This document shows positions 16,733-26,078 of a DNA stretch of 64,000 bases, piece after piece. The translations under genes and the position numbers were made by a program. The notes under the pieces were generated by a model, which was not told the DNA's origin, did not search any database, and saw nothing but the letters and a program-made list of their open reading frames with translations. Origin of the DNA: Gammaproteobacteria bacterium. GTDB lineage: Bacteria; Pseudomonadota; Gammaproteobacteria; UBA6429; Thiohalophilaceae. The stretch covers positions 1-64,000 of the forward strand of contig JAJRZT010000021.1 of assembly GCA_024275115.1 (NCBI GenBank), in the 5' to 3' direction. Every line of letters begins with the position of its first letter. Within the stretch, counting starts at the first letter, position 1.

Positions 16733-17977
16733 TTGGACAAACAAGACGAAACTAAAAAAGAAGCCCCGCCACACAAAGCAAAAAAGCGAAAAAAACCCGG
16801 CTTCTCTTTTTTAAGCTTAAACCTACTTTTATCGGTTGCGATTATTGTCGCAGTCGGTTTTATTAGCTATATCGGCTGGGAAAAAACCAACCGGCAGCAA
16901 TCAATTATTGCAGCGCAACAACAGCAGCTTGAACAAATACGCCAACAGCAAACACAAATCGATAAACAGGTACAGAAGCAACTGCAACAAAATACCCTCA
17001 CTCAAAATCAAGAGCTCAATACCCTAAAGGAAACCATTACTGCCTTTTTAAAGCAGAACCAGCATAGCCGGCGCGACTGGTTAATCGCTGAGGCCGAATA
17101 CCTTATCAAACTTGCTAACCACCGTTTAGTTCTGGTGCGTGATGTTGCCACCAGTATTCATGCATTACGTGCAGCAGACGACCGACTGCGTGAAGTGGGT
17201 AATCCACGCTTTATTCCATTACGTCAGGCGTTGGCTTTTGATATACAACAATTAAATAGTACGCCCAGTATTGATATTGTTGGCCTCTCACTCAAATTAA
17301 ATACCCTACAAAAGCAAATCGAAGCCTTGCCTTTAAAAACACCCGACCCAAAAACTATCGAGAAAAAAAATCAGCAGGAAACACAGTTAAGCCAGGCCGA
17401 TGGCTGGAAAAAAATACCGGTCGCTATCTGGCAAGACCTGCTAAAACTATTTCAGATCCAACGGCATGATGAACGCATTCAACCTTTGCTCTCACCCGAA
17501 CATCGCTTCTTCCTTGTACAAAATTTAAAGTTGCAACTGGAACAAGCTCGCCTGGCCTTACTTAATAACCAGCCTATTATTTATAAAGACCGTATTCAAC
17601 AAGCACAACAATGGATTAAGCGTTATTTTAATAACCAAAATTCACTGTCAGAATCGATTAATAAAAATTTAGCCGAACTGGCACAGGCTAAACTAAATGT
17701 TACTTTACCGGATATTTCTAGCAGCCTGACTAAATTGCAACTGCTTAACTCAAATAATGCTAAACCAGCTAAAATAAAGCCAGGCGTTAAGAAATCTATA
17801 CCGAAAAATAACATCCAGAAAAAGAAACCAGTAAAGCACAAGCCGCAGAAAAAAGAATCCGCAAATAAAAAACCCACTGAAAAGAATAAACCATCAGTCG
17901 GTAAACCTGAAAAAGCAGACAAGACAACACCACCCATTAAGCCAGCACCTAAAGAAAATAACGGCGCTACTATTTAA
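16733..17977 (+). CDS. hemX: HemX-like membrane protein
   Basis: 414 aa from TTG 16733, which has an AGGA at 16721-16724. A cytoplasmic Lys-rich N-terminus, one membrane helix (about residues 25-46), a Gln-rich coiled coil (about 50-95) and a periplasmic helical domain form the HemX/uroporphyrin-III methyltransferase-like architecture. Despite the family name, the methyltransferase fold is absent, so it probably has a structural role at the membrane in haem synthesis. The last about 75 residues are a Lys/Pro/Asn-rich low-complexity tail, longer than I would expect. Only 2 bp separate it from hemY. Confidence 0.88.
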   Translation: MDKQDETKKEAPPHKAKKRKKPGFSFLSLNLLLSVAIIVAVGFISYIGWEKTNRQQSIIAAQQQQLEQIRQQQTQIDKQVQKQLQQNTLTQNQELNTLKETITAFLKQNQHSRRDWLIAEAEYLIKLANHRLVLVRDVATSIHALRAADDRLREVGNPRFIPLRQALAFDIQQLNSTPSIDIVGLSLKLNTLQKQIEALPLKTPDPKTIEKKNQQETQLSQADGWKKIPVAIWQDLLKLFQIQRHDERIQPLLSPEHRFFLVQNLKLQLEQARLALLNNQPIIYKDRIQQAQQWIKRYFNNQNSLSESINKNLAELAQAKLNVTLPDISSSLTKLQLLNSNNAKPAKIKPGVKKSIPKNNIQKKKPVKHKPQKKESANKKPTEKNKPSVGKPEKADKTTPPIKPAPKENNGATI

Positions 17978-17979
17978 TT

Positions 17980-19200
17980 ATGAAAACACTTTTTACTTTT
18001 TTAATTATTCTTATTCTTGCCGCCATACTGGGTATTATTGCCTACCAGGATAATGGCTATGTTTTAATTGGCCGCGGCCACACCACGGTTGAAATGTCAC
18101 TGGCACTGTTTATTGTTTTACAAATCAGTTTATATTTATTAATTGCCTTTATTTTACGCAGCATAAAACAAACATGGTCCTTACCGGATGTCATTAAACA
18201 ACATCGCCGCCGCTCAAAAAAAGTAAAAGCGCATAAAACATCCAGACAGGGGCTAATCGCTCTGGCGCAGGGGCAATGGAAAAAAGCTGAAAAAGCCTTA
18301 ATCAAAAATATTGATAACACAGAAACACCGCTACTGAATTATTTATCAGCGGCTCGCGCAGCACAAAAATTAAATGAACCCGAACGCCGAGACCATTATC
18401 TTTCAATGGCGCATAAAAGCATGCCCGATGCAGATTTTGCGGTGGAACTGACTCAGGCAGAATTGCAGTTAGCCCACGGGCAACTCGAACAGTCGCTCGC
18501 CACACTGGTGCATTTACGATCCATTTCGCCTAAACACAGCCATGTATTGAATCTGCTGGCACAACTCTACGAAAAATTAAATAGCTGGCAGGAATTAAAA
18601 GATTTATTAACTGATCTTAAAAAGTATAAAGTGGTTAGTCAGACAGAGCTGTATCGTCTGCAAAAAATTGTTTTTCAGGAATTATTAAAAAAGGCAGCCG
18701 AGGTCGCAAAAATAAATAACAACCCTGAGCATTTTATTTCAACATGGCAATCCTTGCCAAAAGAACTTAAAAATGATGCCGATCTTATTTTAGATTACAG
18801 CCAGCAACTTATTCAGTTAAAGCAAGATGATATTGCCGAACCATTGCTACGAACGGCAATAAAACATCAATGGCTAACAGCCTTTGTCTACTTGTATGGC
18901 CTTGCAAAAGCAACCCAGAGCCAACAGCAACTCGACTTTGCTGAAAGCCTTACCAAACAGCACGGACAAAATCCGGTACTGTTACTAACGCTGGGGCGCT
19001 TATGTTTAACACAGAAATTATGGGGTAAAGCACAAGCCTACTTTGAAGCTAGCCTTGGCATTACCCCTATGCCAGAAACCTATAAAGATCTGGGAACGCT
19101 AATGGAGCAACTTGGTGAGTTTGAAAAAGCGAGTGATTATTTCAAGCAAGGCTTGCTGCTGTCTGAACGCTGTTTTTCTTATCAGAACTTGCCTGTATAA
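17980..19200 (+). CDS. hemY: HemY-like TPR membrane protein
   Basis: 406 aa. Two membrane segments (about 4-22 and 40-62) with the conserved 'DNGYVLIG' between them mark the HemY_N domain. A cytoplasmic or periplasmic TPR array follows, with clear repeats near residues 90-115, 160-200 and 330-400. It is known as a protein of late haem synthesis in gammaproteobacteria with no assigned enzyme activity; it should not be confused with the Bacillus protoporphyrinogen oxidase of the same name. It is the last gene of the hem run; a SulP gene converges on it after 14 bp. Confidence 0.9.
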   Translation: MKTLFTFLIILILAAILGIIAYQDNGYVLIGRGHTTVEMSLALFIVLQISLYLLIAFILRSIKQTWSLPDVIKQHRRRSKKVKAHKTSRQGLIALAQGQWKKAEKALIKNIDNTETPLLNYLSAARAAQKLNEPERRDHYLSMAHKSMPDADFAVELTQAELQLAHGQLEQSLATLVHLRSISPKHSHVLNLLAQLYEKLNSWQELKDLLTDLKKYKVVSQTELYRLQKIVFQELLKKAAEVAKINNNPEHFISTWQSLPKELKNDADLILDYSQQLIQLKQDDIAEPLLRTAIKHQWLTAFVYLYGLAKATQSQQQLDFAESLTKQHGQNPVLLLTLGRLCLTQKLWGKAQAYFEASLGITPMPETYKDLGTLMEQLGEFEKASDYFKQGLLLSERCFSYQNLPV

Positions 19201-19214
19201 AAACTTTTCGTAAT

Positions 19215-20957
19215 CTAATTGCATTCCCGAAAAGCAAGCTGCTGACAAGTCTGACAAATATCCCGATCTAAAATATGATAAATCGCACTGATTGCTTCTT
19301 TTTTCGAGTCAAAGAAATGATGGTTTCCAATATGGCTAATAAAACACGTTCTTGCTGCAAACTCATAAACTTCCCCATTTAAATCACAGAAGTATAAACC
19401 ACCACCGAGTTTCTTTAATCGTCGATGCTCCTGTACCAGCATTTCAGCACCGCTTAAATCAAGAAAGTTCATCCTTGATCCTATAATAAGAATCGTATAA
19501 ATCCGTTCATTTTCAGAAATTTTGTGAATTCTATTTTGAATATGATTGAGTGAACCAAAATAAACCGACATGTCCACACGAATAATTTTTAGTTGCGGAC
19601 ACTGTTTAACCGGCTTCTTCTGGATATTCACCAACGTACGTTTGTTTTCGACTTCGTCAAAATCAATGCCAAGTGTTGGAATATTTGGAGTTGATGTTTT
19701 TGCCAAAAATAAAACCAACGATAGCAGTACACCCATATAAATCGCAAATTCCAGATCAAGGAACAGGGTTGCAAGGAAGGTGGTAATTAAAATTGAAGAC
19801 TCAGACTTGCTGTTTTTTAGAATTAACCGAATATGTTTAAATTCAATTAAGTTATAAGCAACAATTAAAATAACTCCCCCCATTGCGGCAACCGGCAAAT
19901 AGGCAGTTAAAGGTGCGATAAGCACAACAATCAGCATCAACATAACCGCAGCAAAAATAGCCGACATAGGCGTTTTTGCGCCCGCCGTATAGTTAATACC
20001 AGAACGGGTAAACGAGCCTGAACCCGCGTAGCTGGAGAAAAAACTGCCCACAATATTGGATAGCCCCTGACCCACAAATTCCTGGTTGGAATCGATACGC
20101 TGATTTGATTTTGCCGCCACCGCGCGGCTAATGGACACCGCTTCAATTAAACCCAGCAAAGCAACAGCAAAAGCCCCCGGAGCAAGCTGCTTGATTGTTG
20201 CGAAAGAAAAGTCAGGCATTGACAGTGGCGGAAGATGCGCCGGAATCTCACCCACCAACATAATACCCGTTTCCTGCGTATTAAACATCAGTGCTAAAAA
20301 GCTACCCGCAACCAGCGCAATTAAAAGATTGGGCAAGCGCGGTAAATAACGTTTCATCATTAACGCAACAATAAGTGTAGCCGTCGCAATAAAAAAAACA
20401 TACTCATTGATGCTGCCCAATTGCGAGAAAACATCACCCCAGGTATGAATAAACGACTCGCCACGCGGCACTTCAACACCCAGCACATGCTTAATCTGGC
20501 TGGTCACAATTAAAAGTGCCGCACCTGCAGTAAAACCAATAATGACGGTATGCGAAACAAAATTAACCAGGCTCCCCAGACGTGCAAGGCCAAAACCCAG
20601 TTGATACACACCGGCCAAAAAAGTAACCGTCAGCACCAGCGAAATAAATTCAGGTGAGCCGGGTTCAGCATGCTGACTAACCGTCGTAAACAATACAATG
20701 GAAATAGCCGTGGTGGGACCAGAAATCAAATGCCGTGATGAACCAAACAAGGCAGCAACAATCGGTGTAATCATCGCCGTGTATAAACCATATTCCGGGG
20801 GCAAACCCGCAATGGCAGCAAACGCCACACCCTGTGGCAACACGATAACCGCACCGGTAAAACCGGCAATTAAATCGGCTTTTATCGTGTCTTTAGTGAC
20901 TAAGCGGAACCAGCTTAAAAAGGGAAAAAACCTTGCCAGCAACATGCTATACCTCAT
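19215..20957 (-). CDS. SulP family anion transporter with STAS domain
   Basis: 580 aa with the SulP layout: about 12 hydrophobic segments from residue 15 to about 410, including the N-terminal 'LPQGVAFAAIAGLPPEYGLYTA' signature region, and a C-terminal STAS domain (about 440-560; 'GSRMNFLDLSGAEML'). SulP proteins carry sulfate, bicarbonate or dicarboxylates. The substrate cannot be set from the sequence, but sulfate is plausible in a sulfur-oxidising background and bicarbonate in an autotroph. The divergent LysR gene suggests transcriptional control. The C-terminus carries a CQTCQQ cysteine cluster. Confidence 0.92.
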   Translation of the reverse strand: MRYSMLLARFFPFLSWFRLVTKDTIKADLIAGFTGAVIVLPQGVAFAAIAGLPPEYGLYTAMITPIVAALFGSSRHLISGPTTAISIVLFTTVSQHAEPGSPEFISLVLTVTFLAGVYQLGFGLARLGSLVNFVSHTVIIGFTAGAALLIVTSQIKHVLGVEVPRGESFIHTWGDVFSQLGSINEYVFFIATATLIVALMMKRYLPRLPNLLIALVAGSFLALMFNTQETGIMLVGEIPAHLPPLSMPDFSFATIKQLAPGAFAVALLGLIEAVSISRAVAAKSNQRIDSNQEFVGQGLSNIVGSFFSSYAGSGSFTRSGINYTAGAKTPMSAIFAAVMLMLIVVLIAPLTAYLPVAAMGGVILIVAYNLIEFKHIRLILKNSKSESSILITTFLATLFLDLEFAIYMGVLLSLVLFLAKTSTPNIPTLGIDFDEVENKRTLVNIQKKPVKQCPQLKIIRVDMSVYFGSLNHIQNRIHKISENERIYTILIIGSRMNFLDLSGAEMLVQEHRRLKKLGGGLYFCDLNGEVYEFAARTCFISHIGNHHFFDSKKEAISAIYHILDRDICQTCQQLAFRECN

Positions 20958-21185
20958 GCGTTAATTTAAAAATAGCAGCAATAGAAAACCATTCACTCCA
21001 ACCGCAGCAAAATAGACACAAGATAATTCCTAATAAGAATATCTATAACATCTAATACATACTAGAATAAATAGCAGAAAAATATCGAATATTTCATAAG
21101 GCTAATGAAACAGGGATAATATCGTGTACATTATACACTTTTCCACTTGACTGACAATTGAATATCATTACACTAACATTCCTTT
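20958..21185. promoter_or_regulatory. Divergent sulP/lysR control region
   Basis: A 228-bp AT-rich region between the SulP and LysR starts. LysR regulators usually act from such shared regions at T-N11-A sites. A near-palindromic TGTACATTATACA lies at about 21123-21135, close to the lysR start, and is a candidate autoregulatory site. This is inference from layout. Confidence 0.4.
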
Positions 21186-22088
21186 ATGGAATATAAAAAA
21201 CTACCGGATCTCTCTGGCCTGGCAGCGCTTCGTGCCGTTGTTGAGCATGGAGGTGTCTCTAGTGCCGCCGCCATTTTATCTATTGGTCAACCTGCCGTTA
21301 CCAAACGCTTGCGTGCGCTCGATGCCTGTTATGGTGCCACCTTGATGGAGCGCGTTGCAGGACGCCTGCGATTAACCACACCCGGTGAAAAAGTCTATAC
21401 CTTCGCGGTGCAAACTCTGGATCGCAATACCCTGCTCACAGAAGATTTGCAAAGCCTGGCGGACGGCACAAATTTACTCCGTCTGGAAGCAACCTATTCC
21501 ATTGGTGACCATTTTTTACCAAAGCTGCTGGTACAATTCAGCGAGCGCCTACCGCAGTACAAAATCAACAACCGACTTGGCTACTCAAAGGGCATCCAGA
21601 CCCGTCTGGTAACCGGCCTTGCCGATTTAGCCATTATGGAAAACGCACCCGACCATCCTGATATATTAGTACAAAAATGGCTCGAAGATGAATTATGGCT
21701 CACCGTTGGCCCACGCCACCCATTAGCGCACGCCAATATAAAAACCATCGAAATACAGCAACTCGAACAATTTAGCTATGTGCTGCGCGAACGTCAGGCG
21801 GCAGTGCGTAAAACCACCGATGAGGCATTGCAAAATATCGGCATTACCAATCTCAACATTAAAATGGAAGTGGGCTCGACGGATGCCATCGTTGAAATAT
21901 TACTCCGCGGAAGCCATGCCAGTTTTTTACCCCGTTTTATCGTTGAAAAATATGTTGCCAAAGCCGAGCTTTTCCACATTCGGGTAAACAATCTCAATAT
22001 CAAACGCACCCTGTGGATAGCACGTAACCGTGCCAGCCTGGATCACCATGTTGCTGAAAGCTTTATTCGCTTATTACGGGAATACTAG
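21186..22088 (+). CDS. LysR-family transcriptional regulator
   Basis: 300 aa. An N-terminal winged helix-turn-helix (residues about 8-66; 'LAALRAVVEHGGVSSAAAIL', 'GQPAVTKRLRALD') is followed by a periplasmic-binding-like effector domain with the usual two lobes. The divergent SulP transporter is the likeliest target. The effector is unknown; with a sulfate or bicarbonate transporter, CysB-like or CbbR-like inputs are both possible, and sequence alone does not decide. Confidence 0.9.
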   Translation: MEYKKLPDLSGLAALRAVVEHGGVSSAAAILSIGQPAVTKRLRALDACYGATLMERVAGRLRLTTPGEKVYTFAVQTLDRNTLLTEDLQSLADGTNLLRLEATYSIGDHFLPKLLVQFSERLPQYKINNRLGYSKGIQTRLVTGLADLAIMENAPDHPDILVQKWLEDELWLTVGPRHPLAHANIKTIEIQQLEQFSYVLRERQAAVRKTTDEALQNIGITNLNIKMEVGSTDAIVEILLRGSHASFLPRFIVEKYVAKAELFHIRVNNLNIKRTLWIARNRASLDHHVAESFIRLLREY

Positions 22089-22208
22089 CTAAAATTAGGC
22101 GGCATACTTGTCCATCGCCATAAAACACACTAAACACTGGCCTTTTGATACAGAAAAGCTTTACAATTCAAGCACGTATCTTCCTGGTATCCCTGGCAAA
22201 ATAATTGA

Positions 22209-23906
22209 ATGTATTTACAAAAAACACAACGCCTCATCACCATTAGCTGGGTTTTAATGCGCCACGGTCTGGATGATTTAATCCTTGCCACCCACCTTTT
22301 CCGACCACTGCGTTTTTTACGGTGGATGCTACCCTGGCTCTGGCTGCAACGCCCTGAAGCTACGCGTGGCTTGCGCATCCGCCGCGCACTGGAAGACTTA
22401 GGCCCCATTTTTGTTAAGTTCGGGCAAATATTATCAACGCGCAAGGATCTGCTACCTGAAGACATTGCAGTTGAACTGGCCAAACTACAAGATCAGGTGC
22501 CACCCTTCGCTGATAGTATTGCGCTGGCTATTTTAAAAAAAACCTATCAGCGATCACCGAATGACGTTTTTGCAGAATTCAGCCCCACCCCTTTTGCCTC
22601 GGCTTCCATTGCGCAAGTCCATGCTGCAAAACTCCACAGTGGTGAAGATGTGGTGGTTAAAATTTTACGCCCCGATATTATGCCGCTCATTAAACGTGAT
22701 GTGGCCATTCTTTACAGTATTGCCAGAAAAGTAGAACGCTACTGGTCACTCGGTAAAAAGTTACGCCCGATTGAAATTGTGGCTGAATATGAAAAAACCA
22801 TACTCAACGAGCTTAACTTAATGCGTGAAGCCGCCAACGCAACCCAGTTAAGAAGTAACTTTAAAGATTCCAGCCTGCTATACATTCCTGAAATACACTG
22901 GGACTATACTCGCCAGAACGTAATGGTGATGGAGCGTATCCATGGTATTCCTGTTTCGCATACCGACACACTAAAACAACATGATATTGACTTTAAGCAA
23001 CTCGCTGAACACGGTGTCGAAATTTTCTTTACCCAGGTTTTTCGTGACAGTTTCTTTCACGCCGATATGCACCCGGGGAATATTTTTGTTGCCAAAGAAA
23101 ATAAACCCAGCAAAGATCAGCAAACACCTGCACAAATTAAAGGCCAGTATATTGCGGTTGATTTTGGCATTATGGGAACCCTCACCAAAAATGACCAACG
23201 CTATCTGGCCGAAAACTTTTTAGCTTTTTTCAATCACGATTATCGACGCGTTGCAGAATTGCATATTAACTCCGGCTGGGTCGGGCATGATACACACATT
23301 GAAGAATTTGAAGCCGCTATTCGTACGGTGTGTGAACCTATTTTTAATAAGCCATTAAAAGAAATATCGTTTGCACAGGTTTTGCTTGGCTTGTTTAATA
23401 CCGCACGTGAATTCGATATTACCGTGCAGCCTCAGCTTATCCTGTTACAAAAAACTTTGTTAAATATAGAAGGCCTGGGGCGGCAACTTTATCCTGATCT
23501 GGATCTTTGGCAAACTGCCAAACCTTTTCTTGAAAAATGGATGCACACCCAAATTGGCCCCAAAGCTATCTTTAAGCAATTTAAAGATAATTTCCCGCTG
23601 TGGTTGGAACAAATGCCACAACTACCCGCTTTAGTGCACGACGTATTAAAGCAGGCAAAAGAAGGCAAGCTCACCACGCAACTTTCAGCGCAACAGATGA
23701 AAGAAATAAAAGAAACTATACAAAAAAATAATCAACGTACTTTTATTGCGATTGTTGGTAGCAGCTTAATTATTGGTGCCAGCGTTATTTTCGCATTAGA
23801 TGGTTACGGTAAACTTATGATTGAAGATATCCCTCTTGCAACATGGTTGTTGGGCGCGCTGGGTATTATTATGTTAATTAATGTCTGGCCTGGTTCAAGT
23901 GACTAA
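22209..23906 (+). CDS. ubiB: UbiB-family ABC1 atypical kinase (ubiquinone synthesis)
   Basis: 565 aa. The ABC1/UbiB domain starts near residue 60 with the diagnostic KxGQ motif (KFGQILSTR) and the alanine-rich nucleotide loop (ASASIAQVHAA). The catalytic HADMHPGN and metal-binding DFGIMG motifs follow near residues 290 and 320. Two hydrophobic C-terminal segments (about 517-560) anchor it to the inner membrane. UbiB supports ubiquinone synthesis by an ATPase or kinase-like activity. It stands apart from ubiE and ubiJ, which are not in the window. Its end overlaps the GIY-YIG gene by 26 bp. Confidence 0.92.
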   Translation: MYLQKTQRLITISWVLMRHGLDDLILATHLFRPLRFLRWMLPWLWLQRPEATRGLRIRRALEDLGPIFVKFGQILSTRKDLLPEDIAVELAKLQDQVPPFADSIALAILKKTYQRSPNDVFAEFSPTPFASASIAQVHAAKLHSGEDVVVKILRPDIMPLIKRDVAILYSIARKVERYWSLGKKLRPIEIVAEYEKTILNELNLMREAANATQLRSNFKDSSLLYIPEIHWDYTRQNVMVMERIHGIPVSHTDTLKQHDIDFKQLAEHGVEIFFTQVFRDSFFHADMHPGNIFVAKENKPSKDQQTPAQIKGQYIAVDFGIMGTLTKNDQRYLAENFLAFFNHDYRRVAELHINSGWVGHDTHIEEFEAAIRTVCEPIFNKPLKEISFAQVLLGLFNTAREFDITVQPQLILLQKTLLNIEGLGRQLYPDLDLWQTAKPFLEKWMHTQIGPKAIFKQFKDNFPLWLEQMPQLPALVHDVLKQAKEGKLTTQLSAQQMKEIKETIQKNNQRTFIAIVGSSLIIGASVIFALDGYGKLMIEDIPLATWLLGALGIIMLINVWPGSSD

Positions 23907-24159
23907 CAAGTCTGCATGGTATGTCTATATTTTAAAGTGTGCCGACAACAGTTTATACACCGGCATAACAACGGATGTTGAACGCCGAATCAACGAACAC
24001 AATCACAATAATAAACTGGCCGCAAAATACACCCGTGTGCGTCGACCTGTAAAAGTCGTTTATCAGGAAAAATTGAACTCTCGCTCGCTTGCAACTAAAC
24101 GTGAAGTGGAGATTAAAAAATTAAAGCGCGGCAACAAAGAAGAGCTCTTTAGTGGATAG
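23881..24159 (+). CDS. GIY-YIG nuclease-fold protein (UPF0213/YhbQ type)
   Basis: A 92-aa single-domain GIY-YIG protein. 'WYVYILKCADNSLYTGIT' supplies the two strands (YVY...YTG variant of GIY-YIG), followed by the conserved Arg in 'VERRINEHN' and the late Glu in 'TKREVEIKKLKRG'. Members of this small family nick or bind branched or damaged DNA in vitro. It overlaps the ubiB end by 26 bp. A later start at codon 10 would still keep the domain. Confidence 0.9.
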   Translation: MSGLVQVTNKSAWYVYILKCADNSLYTGITTDVERRINEHNHNNKLAAKYTRVRRPVKVVYQEKLNSRSLATKREVEIKKLKRGNKEELFSG

Positions 24160-24162
24160 CAA

Positions 24163-24305
24163 TTAGCCGTCCAGAGTAAAAAAGAAAGTTGCACCTTTAT
24201 TAACAGCGGCTTCTGCCCAGATACGGCCATGATGGCGATGAATAAATACGCTGTACCGAGCCCAATACCGGTTCCTTTAAAATATCCCCCATAAATAAAT
24301 GAACA
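24163..24305 (-). pseudogene. Remnant of a histidine kinase C-terminus
   Basis: On the minus strand, translation reads FKGTGIGLG (the G2-box of a HATPase domain), then, after a shift of frame, HRHHGRIWAEA and VNKGATFFFTL, ending in TAA at 24163-24165. These are the last elements of a hybrid or phytochrome-type sensor kinase. An extra T in an ATTTATT run and a small deletion before it explain the shift. Nothing of the upstream kinase is left, so this is a decayed fragment. Confidence 0.7.
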
Positions 24306-24392
24306 ATTTACCTTGCATTATAGTATTAGCTTACAATTATCCTGTCTCGGGGAACATAAATGCCCAACCAAACTCCTTGTAAACGGCCTGAT

Positions 24393-25882
<1,490 letters not shown>

Positions 25883-26078
25883 GGCTTCAATTATGCAAAG
25901 TTCATTTGTACTTTGATATTTTTACCTATCAGGTGCTTTAGCAAAGCGGCGTTAATCAGATGATGTATTTTCACGGTCGGCAGGTTTACTTCCACCATTA
26001 TTGCTATGAATTTTTTTAACATAATTAAAGCCTGTTATATTAACTTAAAAGCGGGTTAGCGCTTAGAAATTGGGTTGC

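Noticed and set aside
22130-22483. Minus-strand 117-codon frame inside ubiB
   Set aside because: A shadow of the ubiB coding sequence.
25891-26022. A 43-codon frame between topA and tsaC on the minus strand
   Set aside because: Weak AGG site only and no recognisable sequence; it could be chance in AT-rich DNA.
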